64,000 nt of DNA. Source: Bolinopsis microptera. Lineage: Eukaryota > Ctenophora > Tentaculata > Lobata > Bolinopsidae. The translations under genes were made by a program, and so were the position numbers. The first letter of the stretch is position 1; each line of letters begins with the position of its first letter. Below the pieces are notes generated by a model. The model was given only the letters and a program-made list of their open reading frames with translations. It was not told the origin of the DNA and made no database searches. The DNA lies in NCBI RefSeq assembly GCF_026151205.1, contig NC_087076.1, forward strand, positions 22,872,828-22,936,827. The letters are read 5' to 3'. Positions 53,128 to 64,000 of the stretch are shown here, in pieces.

Positions 53128-53410
53128 TATCAGCCGTAGACCCGGGTTCAAATCCGGTCGGATGCAAGTCGGCCAGTTACCAAGCTGTGATTTGGTACAG
53201 CTTCGGATGGTGATAGACACTCTCTAGTCTCTGGCTTGTAGGAGTAACACCCCTACAGCTAGTATAGTGCCTCGGTACAGAGTGGCTTAGGGTTACTGAA
53301 AAGGAGAAAAGCACCTCAGGCCATCCCAACGTTCGGGAGGGACCTGCCTTTGTATTTTGTACCTTGTTGTTGGTCTTGATCTTGATTGGCGGTGTCAACC
53401 CATCAAGATC
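53128..53410 (+). mobile_element. Second tRNA-derived SINE family, 5'-truncated
   Basis: Begins with agacccgggttcaaatccgg, a T-arm and B box, then a body of about 250 bp (cggccagttaccaagctgtg; tggcttagggttactgaaaa; ccttgttgttggtcttgatc) unrelated to the SINE at 26756/47268. It lies directly 3' of LINE tail copy 3. Only one copy is present in the window, so the family assignment rests on the tRNA-like head. Confidence 0.55.
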
Positions 53411-55401
53411 GTTGCTCTGCGACGCAGAGTATTAACGATCGACGATGCGAAGCAAGAATACTAGTTTGCGCGGCGGGGCGAAGCGGCGAAGTCCTCCAAG
53501 TCTTGATCTTGTTTCAAGCAACAGATGAAGTAAAAGTTTAACTAAAATCAATAATATCTAGTCTTTTCTCCCGGAGCAAGTTATTCCATATTAAAACAAA
53601 CCCTCTCCGGTGTCAAAAACTTTGTTACAGTATTTAGGCTTTAAAATTAAATTAGAAGGTTTTAAGAAAAATATGATTTCTAAAAGAATTGCAAATGATT
53701 GCTTTTTTTGAAATGTTACTAGAAAGTTTTAGTAAGAATTGAGGAAGCGGGGAGCCAGTTCACAGTTCTGTCGATAATTTTTAAAAATTTAACGGCCACG
53801 GGTGATACTTGTAAAGTATTTGTCTCATCGACGATTCCAACTCGGCACGCGCGGCGTCTTGGTAGGTCATCAACCTACATCAACGTCAACATTTGTAACA
53901 TGAATTAACAGTAACCGAAATTAAAATGTTTTGATCGAAAATATGTAAATGGAATTTATTTTTAATCTTTAAAATTTTTTCATCGATGTGTGTTTGTGTG
54001 CGCGGCAAGCTGTTTATATTGTGAATACGGTTGCGTTGAAGTTCAAATTTGAATTTATCTATGAATATAATATAATATGTATTGCTTGGTTTGTGATAAA
54101 TTGTAAATACAAATTTTGTTCACATATGACATAGCCTCACTGGGCCGCGCTCAGCCTGTCATTCCGCGCCGCCTAATCTCTATGTTTATAATAAACATAA
54201 TTAGCCTGGGTCCCCAGGTAAGACATAGCCATGTGTATACGCGTACTGCGTGACGCGCTTGATTCACGCGCTACTGCAAGCGAGAGGGCTCTGGTTAGAG
54301 CAACAAATTTTGTTTTCCTTAAAAAAAAATTTTTAAATTAAAAACAAAAAGGGTTTTTTTTGTTTCTAAATTTTTACCATTTTGTACATTTATCGTATTG
54401 GCTTATTCATTTCTGAGGGTGCCTAACCTCATAGCTAGACAATTAAAATTTTTGAAATCACTTGTTTATTGTTCTAAACTTTTCAAGTATAGACTAAATT
54501 GTATACCTATAAAACAATAAATAACAAAACTCCTGTATGTGCCGCGCACTAGAGTTTAAGATCTAAGACAGATGGATGAAAATCGAGCGCTAATTTCGAA
54601 ATATTATCTAAATATTGCTACAATATGTCAGTAGTACTACCAGTTGTGATTGTGTTGTTCCTTCCCTCCAAGAGTCTGTTTGTTTTGTTTGTTGTATTGT
54701 TAATGCGAGTTTTTAGTATCCTGTTTATTTATTGTTTACATGACGGTTTTGGCCGAAACAGTAAAGTCCCCAGACATCCGCAACAGGTGTACGTAATTTA
54801 AGCAGATGATTAGGTTACGAGGATATGTCCATTCTCGTTGAAACTCTGCGGCGCCTTTCTTGATTGTGATCAGGGTTTTGATTGATCTTTTATTTTCCTG
54901 ACATCGGTGGAGGTGTCAGGTCACCCAATAAAATAACAAAACGCACGATCGCTGGTGGGAGATTGCAGTTCATTCCCTTGTCGAGATGTGACTGATATTG
55001 CTGGTTAGGTTTTCACTCCTTAAAGGGTATTCAGTGCAAGGTTCTATGGTGAAGTCTGCCTCGAGTAACATTCCCTCTTGGATCTGACACTCAGTTGTGA
55101 ATGCAAATTAAATTACCATTGTTGATCTACCCCTACATCTGCATCAGAGAAAGTGTATGTAACCTTTGTTCGAAACAGTTTCTCCAGTTTTGTAAAACTT
55201 ATCACAGCTATTACTGTTAATGGGGTTTGTATATCTAGTAGGGTTTAAAGTAGACAGCTGTTATATTGTCTATTTACACGTTCTATACACTGTATTTAAT
55301 CCATTGTTCTATCCCTAGAAAGTTTCAGATTACGTGCATCCCCTCTGATATTTTAATTTATTCATAGAAATCATAAATTTTGCACTCTAAGGTCAACAGC
55401 T
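53411..55401. other. Intergenic and probable PRMT1 promoter region
   Basis: No ORF with family resemblance. There are CpG-rich patches at about 53440-53490, 53840-53860 and 54150-54300 in otherwise AT-rich DNA. The PRMT1 transcription start must lie here or in a 5' UTR exon; cattttattaatttattcatag/aaatc at about 55350-55370 could be an acceptor for a non-coding first exon. This is inference. Confidence 0.35.
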
Positions 55402-59909
<4,508 letters not shown>

Positions 59910-59934
59910 TATTGTGCCCTTTTATTATTGTGCG

Positions 59935-60055
59935 CGCGGCCCTCTTGGCACCTTGCCCAGGGGGCCCCCTTTCCAGAGGGGGCCCTCTTGGCACCTTGCC
60001 CAGGGGGCCCCCTTTCCAGAGGGGGCCCTCTTGGCTCTTTGCTAAGGGGGCGAGC
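59935..60055. repeat. GC-rich 54-bp tandem repeat 3' of PRMT1
   Basis: Two full copies and a partial third of a 54-base unit (ggccctcttggcaccttgcc, agggggccccctttccagag) start 25 bases after the PRMT1 stop codon. They would lie in its 3' UTR. The unit is itself partly palindromic (agggggccccct). Confidence 0.85.
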
Positions 60056-60560
60056 TGCCCTTTGTATTATATTTCAATGTCTACGCCGGCCTTATTATTT
60101 GACCATGATAATTTAATGTTTGGACATGTTTAATACCATGTTAATCGTTGTTGAAGACCTTGACTTTTGCCATTTCTCTCGTAGACCGAAAACTTTCTCT
60201 GTGGCGAAGGATTTTAACTGTGAAGCAAGTTGTTGGAATTAACGCTGTCTGTTGTAACCATTATCATGTGGCGCTGAAATAACAACTACCTCAAAATTTC
60301 AGAATTAATTTATTTTATAAAATTTTTCTTTATATGCAGTGTCACTGTTGTATGTAATTTTCTTTTATTTTCGAAAGTATGAGGGTATCATTTCTTGTTC
60401 TGTTATCAAAACATTTTGGCAAGGCTGTTATCTTGTCTGCTGAGAAAATTAACTTTAATCAGACATAGAATATCAAATTACACCGGAACATGTCATTTAC
60501 ATTACGTAATCGTACATCATGAATTATTTTACCGGTAGATTTAAGAATCTTCTTTGTAGA

Positions 60561-63500
60561 ATGAGTGTCGAAGAACCTTCATCTACACAGAATTCAGTCC
60601 CCATGGACACAGTCGAGGTTAGTCGAACCTAAAAGAAAGCTCTCATTTTCTGAATTTTCCTGCAAAATTAATCGAACGACTTTTTCTGGAGATTGAAATG
60701 ATCAATTATCTGCCCTTGCTCTTCATCGTGATATTTTCTTTGAACGTTAACAGGCGACTGTTTCTTCAGGAACCAGTAGCCGAGGCTGCCCCAACTGTTA
60801 ATGGTGAGGCTGACTCAACCAACTCCAATTCTAACCCGGATATCAGTCTAAGGTAGGCACTACTCACTTCTAGTTGAACTCCCCTGCTTTAGATTTATAT
60901 TGCTGGTGTGCTTGCATATTTCAAAGTCTGGGATCAAATATCAGTTACGTGGTACTGCTACACTTCGTAGGTGTTTAACTTTGGTTGCGACCAATTAATT
61001 GCGTGGGATTGTTAACTCAACCTTTATTCCTTTGTACTCTGTGCCACACGTGCTCTGCAAATACGAAAACATCTTTTTAAACTAGCAAACTTTGTATAAA
61101 ATTGCGCTTCAAGTTTTTGTACTCTAGATCTTTTCATGCGCTTGAGCCGCGCGCATGCACCGAGCGCAGCTATCTGATCATATTTTATCGAGATAGAGCT
61201 AGGCTTCAAGGTTACATGGCAACTTTTATAGTCTGTAGAAAACCAGACATACCACACTAAATGGGTATGGAAAATCCCAAACTTCGTAACAGCATATCCG
61301 TGCTAATGGGAAAGTGAATGTAAAATATTAAATTTTGGATACATCAACTTTCCGTAATATCCATAGCCTACCTGGCTCAGTTGGTTAGAGCGCCAGTCTC
61401 ATAATCTGAAGGTCGTGAGTTCGAGCCTCACGGAGGGCATGTATTTTACCCAACTTAAAAGTTTTTGGTAATTTATATTTGTCTCACCTAGAGCGAAGCA
61501 GCTGCTGGAAGGAACTCATGGGGACAACATCGAAGAGATGCTAAACAGTACAATAGCAATAGTAGACTCAGTGCGGTCCGCAGCTGTGCCATCTTATGTT
61601 ATTGAAGCTATTCATTACATGACAGATTTTGTTACACAGAAGAACTGCCCTGTTAGAGGTAAGAAAATATGTTGGAGGGGGGGGGGGGGGCAGATGTTGG
61701 TGACGGTGCAATCATTGTTTCTGAGGCAGAATATAATATTACATTACCAAACTCATGGGGTCCGGACTCTAGGGCGTAAGACTCTAGGGTCTTAGGGTTA
61801 GGGTTAGGGTTAGGGTTTGGGTTAGGGTTAGGGTTAGGGTTAGGGTTAGGGTTAGGGTGATGGTTAGGGTTAGGGCGCCGCCCTAAAGTCTCACGCCCTA
61901 GAGTCTTACGCCCTAGAGTCCTGGACCCAAACTCATTTAATTTGCCATTTGGGGTCACATATCAAAACGGTGTAATAACCTCGTATTTATGGACCCTGTG
62001 CGGTGTATGTACTGATAAAGCAGATTGTAGATCCGTAACAATAATAACATTTTCCAATCCCCAGGTATATCGATAGTAGAGTCACTACTGTCTAAATGTC
62101 ATGTGCCAGGAGTTCTAACCAGTATTCACTCTGACATGACACAGCTTTGTTTAGCTGCTAAGATACTCTCTCCCGCTCTTAAGTTTCTGGATTGCGATGT
62201 CACCAGTATTTCCTCTGATGAGGTGAGAAATGGCTACAATTCTACTTTGTCATGTAACCCAAACCTCGCTTAGTTTGACACCAAATTACGAAAGAAAGAT
62301 TTGTTAATTCTAAAAACTCTTTGTTATTTAAATCAAATAAGTAATAACGAGGATATTTACATGTTGCTCGTCAGGTAATGGATGTCCGGTATGTACTACA
62401 ATACTACTACTACGGAGGTTCCCTCTACGCAGCCCTCCGCAACTTCTCTCGAGCTCTCCACTTCTTTGAGATCTGCCTCAGTGTACCGAGTCAGCAGACT
62501 ACATCAGCCATACAGGTTTCTCGTCATGTTATTTAAAACCGTTCCCAATCTGCCAACTGGATCTTGCTATTATGATATTGATTATGATATTATTCCAACG
62601 CTGGACTAGGAATAGAATTTTGGAGGTTTAAATTACTCCAAATTTGTGTATCATTCCAGTCATCTCATCAGTTTCGCTCAGGTTGTGGCTTACCAGAAGC
62701 TGACTCTGATAAGCATCCTGTCCGGACGTCGTCTCAGTGTGAGACTGCCCTCAGTTCACAGCAGCATCCCTCACCTGTGTCGACCCTACGGCAACTTGTT
62801 GCAGATCGCGGCTGAGGAGGACTCGGAGAAGTTCGCAGCAACTATCGCTCAGATGACTCCCTTCTTGGAGAAACACAGCAACCTGGGGCTGGCTAAACAG
62901 GTTACTTGGAGGAGTTTACCGTTTTGAGGATAATCCATTTTTTGGTACTTTATCTTCCTTGTTTCTAGGTGTGTATCGTGAGTAATAACAGTATTTACAG
63001 CTTGATAACTGATTTTCTCTCCCAGGCGCTGGAATACATTCGCCAGAAGAACGTGAAGAAGTTCCAGTCCACCTTTGTGTCCCTTAAACTGAGCTCCCTG
63101 GCAAACCACCTCAAGTTGTCCGTACAGGAAGTGGAGAACCGACTCCGGAGAATGATTATGTCTGGTGACCTGTCCGCGCAGATTTGTGAGTGTTTCACTA
63201 ATTAATATTACATGTTCTGTGAATTTAAGTTGCCTGATATAAAATCTAGCCTGAACGGCTCATAGTTTTTCTCCGGCTCCCTTTTTAAATTCCGCACAAA
63301 TGACTGATCCTCCTGAATTTAGGTAAAAAAGAAGGGATGGTTTGGTTCAATAAACATTCTGAAGAGTTCGATAACGAAGCTGCAATTGAGAAACTGAAGA
63401 ATTCTCTAGACACCTGCATGTCATCCTTTCAGAAGGCAAAGGTATTGTTTCCCTTACTATACATTTTAACTTGGAGTATGATGGAATTTGAGAATTATTC

Positions 63501-63871
63501 CGGTTACCAAATTTACTGGTAATATTGACAATTACCTTGAAACTCTTCAAATCTATATTGCAGGAACTGAAGGCTGCTATCTTGCTTCACCCTAATCTAA
63601 ATTTCTGTTAAACTTTACCGGTGTCTGACATTTATTCATATCGCAGGAACTGAATACTGGTTTCTCTCTTGATCCTAAACTGTTGGCGAAATGCGCTGGT
63701 GACTGAATCTAATTTATATCGCAGGAACTGAACGCTGCTATCTCACTCGATCCTAAACTTTTGGCGAAAGTATCAGAATCAGAATCAAGGAAGGATACCC
63801 TGCCGACCAGCTCGAGTTGGGATTTCCCCGCTCATGGAAAATCTAAAAAACTTCTTTCTTTCTTGGAATGA
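60561..63871 (+). CDS. COPS3: COP9 signalosome subunit 3
   Basis: Exons: 60561-60617, 60770-60852, 61492-61658, 62065-62222, 62375-62515, 62682-62900, 63026-63185, 63323-63441, and a last exon in three tandem versions (63564, 63647, 63725; the third, to 63871, is the fullest). All join in phase, giving about 400 residues against about 420 in vertebrates. Family blocks seen: QKNCPVRG, VLTSIHSDMTQLCLAAK, QYYYYGGSLYAALRNFSRAL, YQKLTLISILSG, SNLGLAKQALEYIRQKNVKK, and the PCI winged-helix part STFVSLKLSSLANHLKLSVQ with GMVWFNK. CSN3 is a structural PCI subunit of the COP9 signalosome, which removes NEDD8 from cullins, in nucleus and cytoplasm. The first 40 residues are polar, low complexity and poorly conserved. 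It is 650 bp downstream of PRMT1 on the same strand. Introns hold a tRNA-Met and a telomere-repeat tract. Confidence 0.93.
61366..61439 (+). tRNA. tRNA-Met (CAU), elongator type
   Basis: 74 nt with a complete cloverleaf: A box tggctcagttgg, D arm, anticodon arm cagtctcataatctg with anticodon CAT, variable aggtc, T arm gtgagttcgagcctcac (B box), and acceptor gcctacc/ggagggc with one A-A mismatch, followed by A73. There is no intron. It sits in COPS3 intron 2, same strand. The fit to elongator Met tRNA is close; the single acceptor mismatch leaves a small chance of a tRNA pseudogene. Confidence 0.9.
61759..61926. repeat. Interstitial telomere repeat (ttaggg)n inside an inverted repeat
   Basis: About thirteen ttaggg units (61793-61875, with one tttggg and one tgatgg interruption) in COPS3 intron 3. 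Both sides carry arms of an inverted repeat: gtccggactctagggcgtaa before it and the complement ttacgccctagagtcctgga after it, with smaller internal repeats of ctctaggg. The minus-strand Pro-Asn repeat ORF here is an artefact. Confidence 0.9.
63564..63770 (+). repeat. Triplicated COPS3 terminal exon with acceptor
   Basis: Three tandem copies of about 80 bp, each starting with an acceptor (tattgcag, tatcgcag, tatcgcag) and gaactgaa. Translated: ELKAAILLHPNLNFC-stop (63564-63611), ELNTGFSLDPKLLAKCAGD-stop (63647-63706), ELNAAISLDPKLLAK and onward (63725-63871). All three are in phase 0 with the donor at 63441. Confidence 0.88.
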
Positions 63872-64000
63872 ATTTGATGATAAGCTTCGTTCTGAGGAGC
63901 TGTATAATTTGGAAAGTTGGACTAATGTTCTGAGTTTAAGAACTGTTGAAAACGGGAAACAGAAAGATGTCATTATTGCCTTTGTCAAGGAAGTTGCAAC
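63834..64000 (+). CDS. Open frame running off the window end, unknown
   Basis: ATG 63834 opens a frame, different from that of COPS3, that stays open to the edge (56 codons; starts MENLKNFFLSWNEF, includes LESWTNVLSLRTVENGKQKD). It overlaps the last 38 bases of the COPS3 reading. It may be the start of another gene, a mobile-element ORF, or chance. No family is recognised. Confidence 0.25.
   Translation, partial: MENLKNFFLSWNEFDDKLRSEELYNLESWTNVLSLRTVENGKQKDVIIAFVKEVA

Noticed and set aside
61653-61958. Asn-Pro repeat ORF on the minus strand
   Set aside because: Translation of the telomere-type repeat.

Overview
The window is nuclear DNA of an intron-rich, AT-rich invertebrate. The evidence is split metazoan genes with GT-AG introns (PRMT1, COP9 subunit 3, a P4-ATPase), a TTAGGG interstitial telomere tract, tRNA-derived SINEs, several LINE families, an intact Penelope-like element with an N-terminal GIY-YIG domain, MITEs and many minisatellites. 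The retroelement mix (especially the LINE tails with a CCHC plus restriction-like endonuclease) is like that of cnidarians and other marine invertebrates. A cnidarian is my best guess, with low confidence.

Layout. 1-2520: polypurine and compound minisatellites. 3218-4327 (-): an intronless divergent actin. 7439-22705 (-): fourteen in-phase exons of a P4-ATPase flippase (ATP8B-like), probably preceded by a first coding exon at 30622-30679. Its 9-kb intron holds the Penelope-like element (12156-14972) and a LINE tail. Its likely first intron holds a pentraxin-like secreted protein gene on the opposite strand (27130-28325). The exons for the second half of the ATPase are not found and may lie off the left edge. 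31-39 kb: LINE remnants, a mariner-type MITE, a foldback-like GC-rich block, minisatellites and one orphan exon. 39915-47121: a recent tandem duplication of a 2.5-kb unit, each copy carrying a BTB-domain gene (-). A LINE with target-site duplication and poly(A) has cut off the C-terminus of one copy. 47.2-53.4 kb: SINEs, CR1-like reverse-transcriptase fragments, a LINE ORF1 and another LINE tail. 55402-59909 (+): PRMT1 in six exons, with a lectin-like gene inside its last intron. 60561-63871 (+): COP9 signalosome subunit 3, with a tRNA-Met and a telomere-repeat tract in introns and a triplicated last exon.

What stands out. Tandem duplication repeatedly touches exon-intron junctions: the acceptor of one ATPase exon seeds a minisatellite, another acceptor is duplicated with its branch point, PRMT1 exon 3 has a broken duplicate acceptor, the COPS3 last exon is triplicated, and other minisatellites abut exon ends. 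The two BTB paralogs are nearly identical over about 300 residues, but their C-terminal halves differ in discrete patches.
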